Shown: piece after piece, positions 16,076 to 25,112 of the stretch
Position numbering within the stretch: the stretch's first letter is position 1
Layout of the letters: each line of letters starts with the position of its first letter
Source of the DNA: Candidatus Enterosoma merdigallinarum
Lineage (GTDB): Bacteria > Bacillota_I > Bacilli_A > RFN20 > CAG-288
DNA length: 64,000 bases
NCBI GenBank assembly: GCA_018714385.1
Contig: DVNL01000005.1
Location: 1-64,000 of the forward strand
Reading direction: 5' to 3'
Program-made: the position numbers and the translations under genes
The notes under the pieces: model-generated
Seen by the model: only the letters and a program-made list of their open reading frames with translations
Databases searched by the model: none
Told to the model about the DNA's origin: nothing

Positions 16076-18202
16076 TCATTCTTTGTCTTTTTTGGTTTCT
16101 TCTTTTTGGATGTAGCGGCACTTGGGATAATTGGAACATCCGAGGAACGTCTTTCCCCAACGGCTTTTCTTCTCGATCAGATGTCCGGTGTGGCAGCGCG
16201 GACAAAGCGGGGCATCCGCGGGAATGGTCACTTCCTTCTTCTTTTCGAGGACGATTTCCTTGCCTTCCAAGGTTTCCATGTAGTTGCACTTGGGATAGTC
16301 GGAACATCCGATGAAGGGTCCCTTTCGACCGGCTCTCTTCACCAACGGCTTTCCGCAGCGCGGGCAGGTTTTGTCGGGAACGATCTCCGGTTTCTGCTTT
16401 TCGATGTAATCGCACCGGGGGTAGTCGGAGCATCCGACGAATTCGCCGAACTTTCCTTTTCGAATGACAAGCGGGGCACCGCATTTGGGGCAATCCCTTC
16501 CGACGGGCTTGGGCGGGATCTTTTCCATGTTCTTCTCTGCGGAGGCGAAGTATTTTTGGAACTCTTCCCAGAAGGAGGAGAGGAGCTTTTGCTCGTCTAT
16601 CTTGCCTTCGGCGATGTCATCGAGCTCCGTCTCCATCCTGGCGGTATAGGAAACGTCCATGTATTTGGGGAAGTACTCCTCAAGCTTGACGACGGTCAGG
16701 TCGCCCTGCTCTGTGGGAAGAAGGGCCCCCTTTTGATTTTCGATGTAGTCGTGGTCGAGAAGGTTTGTGATGGTCGGAGAATAGGTGGAAGGTCTTCCGA
16801 TGCCATTCTCCTGCATCATCTTGACCAGTTTCCCTTCGTTGTAGCGAGCTGGGGCTTTGGTGAAGTGCTGGAGCTTCTCGATCTTGTCCTTATGCATGAC
16901 TTCACCTTGGGCAAGGGAGGGCAGATCGACCTTGCTTTCCTTCTCTTCATATTTCCCGTAGACCTTGGAATAGCCGTCGAACACCTTGACGGATCCCGAG
17001 CAGGAGAAGGTGTAATCGTTGCCGGTGAGCTGGATGGTCGTGACGCTGTCTTTCCTTCCGGCCATCATCGAGGCGATAGCTCTGTCGTAGATGAGGGAAT
17101 AGAGCTGTCCTTCGTCTTTGGTCAAGTATTCTTTGACGCGGTCGGGGGTCAGGGCGATATCGGTGGGGCGAATGGCTTCATGGGCATCTTGGACGTTCTT
17201 TGCGGACTTCTGCATATGAACTTTTCCGAAGTAGTCCTTGCCGTATTTTTCAATGATATAGTCTTTTCCGGCGGCGATGAATTCATCGGAGAGACGGGTC
17301 GAATCGGTTCTCATATAAGTGATGAGACCGGTCGGAACGCCATCGATTTCGATGCCTTCGTAGAGTCTTTGGGCAATGGTGCTTGTCTTCTTCGTCGAAA
17401 AATGGAACTGACTGAAAGCCTCTTGTTGAAGGGTAGATGTGATGAAGGGAGGCTTTGCTTCGCGATTGCGTATTTCCTTCTTGATTGCGCTGACGACGAA
17501 TTCTTCTGGGAGTTCGCCTTCAATCTTGTCGGCTTCGCTTTGACAGTTGATCTTGATGGCCTTTCCTTTGTAGGCACTCAGTTCCGCCTTGATGTTCTTG
17601 TCGGCATCCGAAAAGACGCCGGAAATTGTCCAATATTCCTCGGGAACGAAATTCTTGATTTCGTTTTCCCGATCGACGACGAATTTCAGGACGACGGACT
17701 GGACTCTGCCCGCGGAACGGGACTTGATCTTTTTCTGGAGGATGTTGGAAAGTCGGAAGCCCATGATTCTGTCGATGATGCGACGGGTCTCTTGCGATTT
17801 GACCAGCTTCAGATCGATGGTGCGCGGGTTTTCTAGCGCCTTGACGACGGCGGGTTTGGTGACTTCGTGAAATTCCAATCTCTTTGTCGTGTGGACGTCG
17901 AGACCGAGGATCCTCGCCAGATGGTAAGAAATGGCTTCTCCTTCGCGGTCGGGGTCGGTCGCGAGATAGACTTCGTCGGCCGAACGGACGGCCGCCTTGA
18001 GCTCGTTTACGACGCCCGTCTTGTCTTTTGAAATGAGGTAGCTTGGCTTGAAGTCGTGGTCGACATCCACGCCGAGGCCCATCTTTCCGTTGGAAGCCAG
18101 GTCGCAGATATGGCCTTTGGAAGCCATGACTTTGTAGTCTTTTCCGAGGAATCTACCTATGGTGACACATTTGTGCGGCGATTCGACAATGATAAGTTTC
18201 AT
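16076..18202 (-). CDS. topA: DNA topoisomerase I
   Basis: A 708-residue type IA topoisomerase that relaxes negative supercoils. The TOPRIM domain starts at KLIIVESPHK and contains the acidic DPDREGE motif. The active-site Tyr lies in GLITYMRTDS. The C-terminus holds three four-Cys zinc ribbons (CPKC...C...C, CPRC...C...C, CPRC...C...C) from about residue 570. ATG 18202 has AGGAG 7 nt upstream; a GTG two codons earlier is possible. Its place after dprA follows Bacillus gene order. Confidence 0.96.
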   Translation of the reverse strand: MKLIIVESPHKCVTIGRFLGKDYKVMASKGHICDLASNGKMGLGVDVDHDFKPSYLISKDKTGVVNELKAAVRSADEVYLATDPDREGEAISYHLARILGLDVHTTKRLEFHEVTKPAVVKALENPRTIDLKLVKSQETRRIIDRIMGFRLSNILQKKIKSRSAGRVQSVVLKFVVDRENEIKNFVPEEYWTISGVFSDADKNIKAELSAYKGKAIKINCQSEADKIEGELPEEFVVSAIKKEIRNREAKPPFITSTLQQEAFSQFHFSTKKTSTIAQRLYEGIEIDGVPTGLITYMRTDSTRLSDEFIAAGKDYIIEKYGKDYFGKVHMQKSAKNVQDAHEAIRPTDIALTPDRVKEYLTKDEGQLYSLIYDRAIASMMAGRKDSVTTIQLTGNDYTFSCSGSVKVFDGYSKVYGKYEEKESKVDLPSLAQGEVMHKDKIEKLQHFTKAPARYNEGKLVKMMQENGIGRPSTYSPTITNLLDHDYIENQKGALLPTEQGDLTVVKLEEYFPKYMDVSYTARMETELDDIAEGKIDEQKLLSSFWEEFQKYFASAEKNMEKIPPKPVGRDCPKCGAPLVIRKGKFGEFVGCSDYPRCDYIEKQKPEIVPDKTCPRCGKPLVKRAGRKGPFIGCSDYPKCNYMETLEGKEIVLEKKKEVTIPADAPLCPRCHTGHLIEKKSRWGKTFLGCSNYPKCRYIQKEETKKDKE

Positions 18203-18280
18203 TGGCACACTCCTAAAATCCTACCTATTATTCAAACGCGAAAATCCTTTGTCAAGCGACCGACTTTCCTTAGCTTATAG

Positions 18281-19078
18281 CTAAGAATTTTCTTTGATTG
18301 CCTCCACGATGTCGACGTAGCTCAAGACGGGTCTCGCCCCATCCTGGATGAGGGAATTGGTGAGGTCGTCCCCGCTCACGTCGCAGGGAAGGGAAAGGAT
18401 ATCGCGCCCGAGTTCCAGGGCCTGTCTTGCGGTTGAGGAAGTGCCGGATCGTATCTTTCCCCCACCGATGAAGCATACCTTTCCTGTCGCGGCAAGTATT
18501 CGGTTGCGGAAGGTGAAGTGACTTGCCAAAGGTTCGGTCTTTCCGGGATATTCCGAAAGGACGAGCCCCTTTCCCGAGCGGCAATAGTCGTAGATGTCGA
18601 TGTTTTCGGAAGGGTAGGGGGCATCGATTCCCGACCCGAGGACGGCGATGATCGGCGCTCCCCGATGCATGGCTTCTTTCATCGCGATGCCATCCAGTCC
18701 AATTGCCATGCCAGAAACGACGACAAGATCGCCGTTGAAATGCTCGATCGTTTCTCCGATGAGCTTTTTCATCATTTTTTCTTGATAGCTGTTTGGGGCT
18801 CTCGTTCCGATGGCGGTCAGCCTCCTTCGACGGGAAAGGAGGGAAATGTCGCCATAGTAATATAAAAGGAAAGGGGGTTGGTAGACATTTTTGAGGCATT
18901 CCGGGAAGCTTTCGTCCGTGATACAGACAAACGAGGATTTCTGATTTCGAATCGCCTCCTGGATTTCTTCGTCTTCGATTTTCTTTTTCTTCTCGATGAT
19001 ATCGTAGATTTCCTTCCATTCGCCTCGACAGCGGACGGACAGGCCGAGTACGATTTCTCTCGCCTTGAAACAGCCCAT
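18281..19078 (-). CDS. dprA: DNA-processing protein DprA
   Basis: A 265-residue Rossmann-fold (LOG-like) protein that in transformable bacteria loads RecA on incoming single-stranded DNA. The core motifs are GTRAPN, SGMAIGLDG, GSGIDAPYP, SEYPG and FRNRILA. It is shorter than many DprA proteins and has no C-terminal winged helix. ATG 19078 is preferred over GTG 19093 because GGAGG sits 8 nt before it. It lies between rnhB and topA, as in Bacillus. A short hairpin overlaps the stop codon but lacks a T run. Confidence 0.9.
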   Translation of the reverse strand: MGCFKAREIVLGLSVRCRGEWKEIYDIIEKKKKIEDEEIQEAIRNQKSSFVCITDESFPECLKNVYQPPFLLYYYGDISLLSRRRRLTAIGTRAPNSYQEKMMKKLIGETIEHFNGDLVVVSGMAIGLDGIAMKEAMHRGAPIIAVLGSGIDAPYPSENIDIYDYCRSGKGLVLSEYPGKTEPLASHFTFRNRILAATGKVCFIGGGKIRSGTSSTARQALELGRDILSLPCDVSGDDLTNSLIQDGARPVLSYVDIVEAIKENS

Positions 19079-19126
19079 GTTGTGTTCCTCCACCCTTTTT
19101 TGGGAGTGGACGGATGGGAAGAAAAG

Positions 19127-19774
19127 TCAGAAGAGCTTCAGCTGCTCGATTCCTAGGCTCATGCTTTTGATCGGCTCGAAGGATTCGCGATGGATGCCTT
19201 TCAGATAGCCATACTCCCGAATCGCCTGGAGATGGCTTGCCGTGCCATACCCCTTGTTTTTGGCGAAGCCGTATTGGGGATATTCTTTGTCCAGGGCGAT
19301 CATGTAATCGTCACGGGTCACCTTTGCAAGGATCGAGGCTGCCGCGACGGAAGCGGATGTCGCATCGCCTTTGGCGATGGACAGCAGGGGGATATCGGTA
19401 TGCAGGGCCATGTAGTCGGTGATGAGATAGTCCACGCGTGTTTTCAAAAGAAGCTGTCTCAGGCAGGTTTCCATGCCCAATCTGTCGGCTTCCAGAATAT
19501 TGATGGCATCGATCGTTTCGACAGGGACGAGACAGACATAATAGGCAAGGGCGTGTTCTTTTATATCGAGGAAAAGGGATCGTCTTTCCTTGTCCGTCAG
19601 CTTCTTGGAGTCATTGATCTTGTCGTTTTCGTAAGTGAGGGGAAGGACGACCCCTGCTGTGGCGACAGGGCCGGCCAGGGGGCCTCTGCCCGCCTCGTCG
19701 AAGCCGGCGATATAGGATACGTTGTTCGCCTTGCGGATTTTCTCGTCAAAGAGAAAGAGAGATCTATCGGTCAA
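19127..19774 (-). CDS. rnhB: Ribonuclease HII
   Basis: A 215-residue enzyme cutting RNA in RNA/DNA hybrids. The hallmark GFDEAGRGPLAGP is near residue 23, with the other acidic residues in KKL, the Asp of LITDYM and SVAAASILAKVTRD. The chosen start is TTG 19774, which overlaps the rbgA stop by 11 nt and has GGGAGG 7 nt upstream. The upstream in-frame ATG would put about 60 residues of rbgA-antiphase sequence on the front. It is coupled to rbgA. Confidence 0.93.
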   Translation of the reverse strand: MTDRSLFLFDEKIRKANNVSYIAGFDEAGRGPLAGPVATAGVVLPLTYENDKINDSKKLTDKERRSLFLDIKEHALAYYVCLVPVETIDAINILEADRLGMETCLRQLLLKTRVDYLITDYMALHTDIPLLSIAKGDATSASVAAASILAKVTRDDYMIALDKEYPQYGFAKNKGYGTASHLQAIREYGYLKGIHRESFEPIKSMSLGIEQLKLF

Positions 19775-20630
19775 GGGAAATCCTCCCGAGAGCGCCGCTA
19801 CGCAAATCCGTGAGGACGAGTTTCCTCGCCCTTTCGGAATCCGGCTGCCCTTTCTGGAGCAAGAGGTTTCGACTTCTTGCGATGCTTTGGAAGATTTCGT
19901 CGTCGTTTCCTTTTGCGACAATCTTATATTTTTCTTCAAGATTTGACTTGTAGTGTTCCAAAAGGATTTCAAGCATATAATCCGTCAAAGCGATGAGAGG
20001 GAGGATGTCCATCCGGACAGAACCCAAGATGGCCAACCGAGCGATTTCCTCTTTGTTTTCATAATTGGGTTCAAGAATGCCGGGCGTATCGTGAATATAG
20101 ATTTTGTCACTGACCTGAAGAAGAGGCTCGTCCCGCGTCTTTCCAGGTTTGTTTTCGACGGGGGCCTTTTTCTTTCCGGAAAGCATGTTGATGAGAGTGG
20201 ACTTGCCGACGTTGGGGATGCCAAGGACCATGAAGCGTTTGGACGGGGCAGGGAAACCGAGCCTTGCATACTTTTTGTCTTGTTTCGTCCTTACCTTGGC
20301 GAGATGGGACAGAAGGATCTTGGCGTTCTTTTTGTCCCGGATGTCGAAGGAAAACGGCTCGACGCCGCGCTCGCGGAAAGCGGCCATCTGTTCTTTGAGA
20401 ACCATCGGATCGGCCAGATCGGCCTTGGAAAGGATAAAGACCTTTGCCTTGTTTTCGGTGAGTTTGTCCAGATAGGAGGGGAAAGAGGAAAAAGGAGCCC
20501 GGGCATCTCCGATCTCAATGACGCCATCGCAAAGATCGAGCTTTTCTCGAATCTTGTTGATGGCTTTCTTCATGTGGCCGGGGAACCAATTGATTTCTCT
20601 CAGTTCGTGCATGGTGATATTTTCCGACAT
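19764..20630 (-). CDS. rbgA: Ribosome biogenesis GTPase RbgA (YlqF)
   Basis: A 288-residue circularly permuted GTPase needed for late assembly of the 50S subunit. The N-terminal NWFPGHMKKA motif is diagnostic. The GTPase motifs occur in permuted order: G4 (SKADLAD), then G1 (GIPNVGKST), then G3 (DTPG). ATG 20630 has a poorly spaced AAAGGA; the second ATG at 20612 (MHELREINWF) would give the more typical N-terminus. It heads the rbgA-rnhB-dprA-topA series. Confidence 0.95.
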   Translation of the reverse strand: MSENITMHELREINWFPGHMKKAINKIREKLDLCDGVIEIGDARAPFSSFPSYLDKLTENKAKVFILSKADLADPMVLKEQMAAFRERGVEPFSFDIRDKKNAKILLSHLAKVRTKQDKKYARLGFPAPSKRFMVLGIPNVGKSTLINMLSGKKKAPVENKPGKTRDEPLLQVSDKIYIHDTPGILEPNYENKEEIARLAILGSVRMDILPLIALTDYMLEILLEHYKSNLEEKYKIVAKGNDDEIFQSIARSRNLLLQKGQPDSERARKLVLTDLRSGALGRISLDR

Positions 20631-20663
20631 TTCCTTTCGTTATGCAAAGGGAGAGGAAAGAAA

Positions 20664-20686
20664 AGGCCGTCCTTTCGGGACGACCT
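20664..20686 (-). terminator. Intrinsic terminator after the CarD-like gene
   Basis: A 9-bp stem (20664-20672 with 20678-20686, one wobble pair) is followed by TTTTCTTT on the minus strand, 21 nt after the stop at 20707. Confidence 0.8.
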
Positions 20687-20706
20687 GGGGAATCGGTTCG
20701 GTGATG

Positions 20707-21225
20707 TCAGGAGAAGAGTGCCGTTCCGGCTTTTTCTTCGATGTAGGGCGCGACTTTTTCCGGAGGCATGTCGAAGACGATGGACATCTCGTCTTTGAAG
20801 AGGGACGTCAATGTTTTCAAAAGACGACTGTCGAAGTCCGAGAAAGGCTTGTTCAGGCTCTTCCTTTCCTCGCGATAGTCGATGAGAGTCACGATGACTT
20901 GGAGGATGTCGTGGCGGTCTCCCGAAGCGATGATATTTTGGAAGCGCGCCTTTCGCTCGTGGGGGCCGATGTCTCGGAGGACGGGAATATCTTTGATTTC
21001 GGCAAGCAGAGCCTCCGCCTCTTTTCTCGTGAGCAGGGGACGCAGGAGACTGTCCGCCTTGTCGACGGGAATGAAGCATTGGTAGCCTTGGTTGAAGTCG
21101 TAGGGGAAGCAGGGGGTCATGACGAAATAGGGGGCAGGGCCGTCGCCGAAATCCTTGTCCATGGTTTCTTCGATTTTGAAGATCCTTCCCCTCTTGTCAA
21201 TGGCTCTGTCACCGATTGAGAACAT
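20707..21225 (-). CDS. CarD-family transcription regulator
   Basis: A 172-residue protein whose first 60 residues match the CarD/CdnL/TRCF RNA-polymerase-interacting domain (MFSIGDRAIDKRGRIFKI), followed by a helical DNA-binding half. Such proteins stabilise open promoter complexes. ATG 21225 has AAGGAGG just upstream; an in-frame start at 21264 is rejected. It is transcribed alone, divergent from the P-type ATPase. Confidence 0.85.
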   Translation of the reverse strand: MFSIGDRAIDKRGRIFKIEETMDKDFGDGPAPYFVMTPCFPYDFNQGYQCFIPVDKADSLLRPLLTRKEAEALLAEIKDIPVLRDIGPHERKARFQNIIASGDRHDILQVIVTLIDYREERKSLNKPFSDFDSRLLKTLTSLFKDEMSIVFDMPPEKVAPYIEEKAGTALFS

Positions 21226-21528
21226 CTTCTCCTCCTTCAGACAACCGAAATAGTTCGATTGCACACACTGGGATTGGAAATTATTGTCGAACCTGATAGC
21301 GACTATATTTTAGCACGAAATATTTCATTTTGTTGCACTGAGTTTTGTTTTTGACCAAATTATTTCATCCTCAAAGCTTCTTCTTGTACAAAAAAAGCTT
21401 TTGCGTTTTCGTAAGGTCTTTTTGGTTGTATAGATTATTTCTTGTTGTTTGCTTTAAAATAACCCCGCAGCAATTCCGTGAGAATTCTGTTGCGTCGATC
21501 TTTCGCGGCTATCTCCAAGGAGGAAACG
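21226..21528. promoter_or_regulatory. Divergent control region between the CarD-like gene and the P-type ATPase
   Basis: This gene-free stretch of 303 bases is AT-richer than its surroundings. On the minus strand TGC-TAAAAT (21307-21315) is an extended -10 box for the CarD-like gene, giving a leader of about 75 nt. On the plus strand TAAAAT (21455-21460) is a weaker candidate for the ATPase operon, with a leader of about 60 nt ending in AAGGAGG. No known riboswitch pattern was recognised. Confidence 0.5.
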
Positions 21529-24453
21529 ATGAAAGAGGAAGACATCAAGAGAATCATTCATGCTTATCCGCGCAATGTCTATGGCGAACTAGGGACGAGA
21601 GCCCAAGGGCTTTCCGATGCCGAAGTCGAGGAAAGGACGAAGAAATACGGGAAGAATGAAATCACCAAGGAAAAGAAGACACCGCTTTGGAAAGTATTCA
21701 TCGAGAACTTCATTTCTCCGATGGCGTTGCTTCTTTGGGTTGCCGGCATCCTTTCTTTCGTCTCGTCTTTTATCGGCGAAGGAACTCAGAGCCTCGGGCC
21801 CTTCAAGGATGCCCAGATGCTCTATCTTGCTATCGCCATTTGGCTGGTCAACATCATCAACGGCGTCTTTTCTTTCATGCAACAGTTCAAGGCGGGAAAG
21901 ATGACAGATGCCTTGGCAAAAATGCTCCCGCAATATGCTCGCGTCATCCGAAATGGAGAAGAGACCCGCATTTCCGCCGGCGATTTGGTGCCGGGGGACA
22001 TCATGATCCTTGCCGAAGGCGACAGGATATCCGCCGATGCCAGAATCCTGATGTGCGACGATCTGACATGTACGCAATCGGCCCTGGACGGCGAAGCGAC
22101 ACCCTCCAGGAAGACGCATGAACCGCTCAAGGAAGAGCCGGACTCTCTTGTCGGAGCCAAGAACCTCGTCTTTGCCGGAACCAGCGTCTCGACCGGTTCA
22201 GCCAGGTGTGTCGTCATCGCCACGGGAATGGAGACGGAATTCGGCAAGATCGCATCTTTGACGCAGAACATCCAAGCCAAGAAATCGCCTCTTCAAAAGG
22301 AAATCGAAAGAGTCACGAAGATAATTTCCACTATCGCCCTGTCTGTCGGTGCCGTCGTCTTCCTTCTCGGCATCATCGTCAACGGCATCCAGAAAGAGAG
22401 CTTCGGCTCCCCTAATCTCTATCTCAACCAGTTCGTCTTCGCCTTGGGCATGATCGTCGCTTTCATTCCCGAAGGTCTTTCTCCGACCGTCACGCTTTCC
22501 CTTGCAAAAGCCGTGCAGAGAATTGCGAAGGACGGCGCTTTGATCAAGTCTTTGACCTCCGTCGAAACGCTCGGTTCTGCCACGGTCATCTGTTCCGACA
22601 AGACCGGAACGCTTACGAAGAACGAAATGACGGTCAAGAGCCTTTATCTTCCGACGGGCGTTTTGACCGTGACCGGAAACGGATACAGTCCTGAAGGTCA
22701 TATCGTCGATTCCACCGGAAAGGAACACAACGGGCAGAACGATTTTGCCCTCAAGAAACTTCTCACTATCGGAGGCCTTTGTTCCGACGCCAGGCTCATC
22801 CCCCCCGATCCCGAAGGGGACAATCCGCATTACACCGTTTTGGGTGATCCGACCGAGGCCTGTCTAGGCGTGGTTGCCGAAAAGGGACTTGTCAGTCCCG
22901 GAAACCAGCTCAATCTGATGCCTCGTATCCGCGAGCTCAATTTCGATTCCGTCCGCAAGATGATGTCCACCATCCATCAGTTGGACAGAACGATCGACGG
23001 CGCTCAAAGGGTTTCCTTTACCAAGGGAGCTCCCAAGGAAGTCCTCGACCGATGCGCTTTTGTCCTGGAAGGGGAAAAAGTCCGTCCCATCACGGACGAG
23101 GACAGGAAGAAGGCCATGGATCAGAATGACGCCTATGCCCGGGAAGGCCTCCGCGTTCTGGCGATGGCCTATCGTCTTCTCCCTAAAGGGGAAGGCATCC
23201 CCGTCGCTCTTTCGGACTACACGCCCGATATCATCGAAAGAAACATGGTCTTTGTCGGCCTTGAGGCCATGCAGGATCCTCCGCGCGAAGGCATCAAGGA
23301 AGCCATCGCCCAATGCCATCGCGCCGGTATCAAGGTCATCATGGTGACGGGCGACTATGGGTTGACTGCTCTCGCCATCGCCAAGAAGATCGGCATCGTC
23401 AAGTCCGCCGAGGATGTTTCCATCATCACCGGCGTCGAGTTGAGCAAGATGGATGACGAGACATTAAAGGAAAAGCTCAAAGGCGAGGTCATCTTCGCCA
23501 GAATGGCGCCGGAACAGAAATATCGCGTCGTCACGTGCCTTCAGGAATTGGGAGAGATCGTCGCCGTCACCGGAGATGGCGTCAACGATGCCCCGGCCTT
23601 GAAGAAGGCGGATATCGGCGTCGCCATGGGCATCACGGGAACCGATGTCGCCAAGGATGCCGCCGACATGATCCTGACCGATGACAACTTCGCCTCCATC
23701 GTCAAGGCTATCATGGAAGGCAGGACGGTCTACGACAACATCAAGAAATTCATCACTTATATCTTCAATTCCAACATCCCGGAAGCCATCCCGTTCCTTC
23801 TGCCGACCCTGACTGGAAACCTCGTCCCGCAGCCTTTGACCATCATGGAAGTCCTCTTCATCGACCTGGGAACCGATCTCGTCCCCGCTCTCGGCCTTGG
23901 TGCCGAGCTTCCCAACGAAAGCGTCATGGATCAGAAGCCGAGATCGAAGGATTCGCATCTCATCGACAGGAAGCTCCTCGGCCGTGCCGGTATCTATGGC
24001 TTGACGACTTCGGCCTTGGCGATGGGAGCCTACTTCCTCTTCAATCTCTTCGCCAGCCAGTCCCTTGGCCTTCCCTACACGCTTTTCAGCCAAGAGAATC
24101 ATCCCGAGTTGTGGATGTCCTCCACGGCCGTCGTCCTTACCGCCATCGTCTTCTGCCAGATCGGCATGGGATTCAATTGCCGGACAGACAGGGAGTCCGT
24201 CTTCAAGCTCGGGCTGTTCGGAAACAAGATGCTGGGCATCGGCCAGATATTGGAAGTCGTCCTCGTCCTTGCCGTGACATCCATCCCCTGGCTCAATTCC
24301 GCCGTCTTCCAGGCGCAGGCGATAACGTCTTGGCAGACCTGGCTCATCATCCTGACCTTCCCCTTCATTGCCTTCTTCCTCGACGAGGCACGGAAGAAAT
24401 GGTTGCGCGATAAAGAAAGCAGAAGTCTCATAAGAAAGGAGGAGGCACAATGA
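21529..24453 (+). CDS. P-type cation ATPase resembling Na+/K+-ATPase (P2C-like)
   Basis: A 974-residue pump with ten expected membrane helices. The phosphorylated Asp is D357 (SDKTGT). The actuator loop reads LDGEA (186-190) where most pumps have TGES, keeping the Glu. Helix M4 has FIPEGL. The helix 5-6 region (SNIPEAIPFLLP, then FIDLGTDLVPALGLGAE) is strikingly like the animal Na+/K+-ATPase signature, more than SERCA. AAGGAGG precedes ATG 21529; an upstream in-frame start at 21478 is rejected. Its stop overlaps the first TrkA-type gene (ATGA), so pump and RCK proteins are made together. Ion specificity is inferred only. Confidence 0.9.
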   Translation: MKEEDIKRIIHAYPRNVYGELGTRAQGLSDAEVEERTKKYGKNEITKEKKTPLWKVFIENFISPMALLLWVAGILSFVSSFIGEGTQSLGPFKDAQMLYLAIAIWLVNIINGVFSFMQQFKAGKMTDALAKMLPQYARVIRNGEETRISAGDLVPGDIMILAEGDRISADARILMCDDLTCTQSALDGEATPSRKTHEPLKEEPDSLVGAKNLVFAGTSVSTGSARCVVIATGMETEFGKIASLTQNIQAKKSPLQKEIERVTKIISTIALSVGAVVFLLGIIVNGIQKESFGSPNLYLNQFVFALGMIVAFIPEGLSPTVTLSLAKAVQRIAKDGALIKSLTSVETLGSATVICSDKTGTLTKNEMTVKSLYLPTGVLTVTGNGYSPEGHIVDSTGKEHNGQNDFALKKLLTIGGLCSDARLIPPDPEGDNPHYTVLGDPTEACLGVVAEKGLVSPGNQLNLMPRIRELNFDSVRKMMSTIHQLDRTIDGAQRVSFTKGAPKEVLDRCAFVLEGEKVRPITDEDRKKAMDQNDAYAREGLRVLAMAYRLLPKGEGIPVALSDYTPDIIERNMVFVGLEAMQDPPREGIKEAIAQCHRAGIKVIMVTGDYGLTALAIAKKIGIVKSAEDVSIITGVELSKMDDETLKEKLKGEVIFARMAPEQKYRVVTCLQELGEIVAVTGDGVNDAPALKKADIGVAMGITGTDVAKDAADMILTDDNFASIVKAIMEGRTVYDNIKKFITYIFNSNIPEAIPFLLPTLTGNLVPQPLTIMEVLFIDLGTDLVPALGLGAELPNESVMDQKPRSKDSHLIDRKLLGRAGIYGLTTSALAMGAYFLFNLFASQSLGLPYTLFSQENHPELWMSSTAVVLTAIVFCQIGMGFNCRTDRESVFKLGLFGNKMLGIGQILEVVLVLAVTSIPWLNSAVFQAQAITSWQTWLIILTFPFIAFFLDEARKKWLRDKESRSLIRKEEAQ

Positions 24454-25100
24454 AAGCCATCATCATCGGTTGCGGCAGACTCGGCTCTGCCATCGCCTTG
24501 GAACTCTACCGGAAAGGGAATGAAGTGACGGTCATCGACAAGGATCCCGATAGCTTTGCCCTTCTCGGCAGCGAGTTCAACGGAAATACCATCGTCGGCA
24601 TCGGCTTCGACAAGGAGGTCATGGAGGAGGCGGGAATCCAGTTCCAGGATGCCGTCATCTGTACCACCGACTCCGATGAAGTCAACGTTCTTGCCGGAAA
24701 GATCGCCAAGGATATCTTCATGGTCCCTCTTGTTGTCGCCAGGCTCTATGATCCGAGAAAGGCAAAGATTTTCGAAAGTCTCGGCATCAAGACGATTTCC
24801 ACTACCGGCTATGGTGTCGACAGGGCCATCGAACTTCTCAGCTACGACAAGATGGATTCCGTCTCTCTTCTCGGCGCCAAGGGAGATACGGAATTCGTCC
24901 GTATCCACGCCACGGCCAACGTCGAAGGAGCCACGGCCAAGGAGCTTTCCAAGGAGGGCGAATACGCTCTCATCGCCATCGTCCGAGGCAAGACGTCCTT
25001 CTTGCCTTCTCCCGAGGAAATCATCCGGACGGACGACATCCTCTACTTCGCCGTCGACATCGCCAAGAAGCCGAAGCTGAAGGTCCTTCTTGGCATCTAG
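24450..25100 (+). CDS. TrkA-type RCK protein 1
   Basis: A 216-residue cytosolic potassium-channel-regulating protein. An N-terminal Rossmann NAD-binding domain (IIIGCGRLGSAIA) is followed by a TrkA_C domain from about residue 140. Such proteins gate TrkH or KtrB channels, but none is encoded here. Coupled to the P-type ATPase by an ATGA overlap, with AAAGGAGG upstream. Confidence 0.9.
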   Translation: MKAIIIGCGRLGSAIALELYRKGNEVTVIDKDPDSFALLGSEFNGNTIVGIGFDKEVMEEAGIQFQDAVICTTDSDEVNVLAGKIAKDIFMVPLVVARLYDPRKAKIFESLGIKTISTTGYGVDRAIELLSYDKMDSVSLLGAKGDTEFVRIHATANVEGATAKELSKEGEYALIAIVRGKTSFLPSPEEIIRTDDILYFAVDIAKKPKLKVLLGI

Positions 25101-25112
25101 GAGGAAAAGGAA

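Noticed and set aside
18281-18300. Hairpin at the dprA stop as a terminator
   Set aside because: The stem CTTAGCT/AGCTAAG is perfect but no T run follows on the transcribed strand.
18270-19019. A 249-codon frame overlapping dprA in another phase
   Set aside because: Arg/His-rich composition and no motif; dprA in the neighbouring frame has all family motifs.
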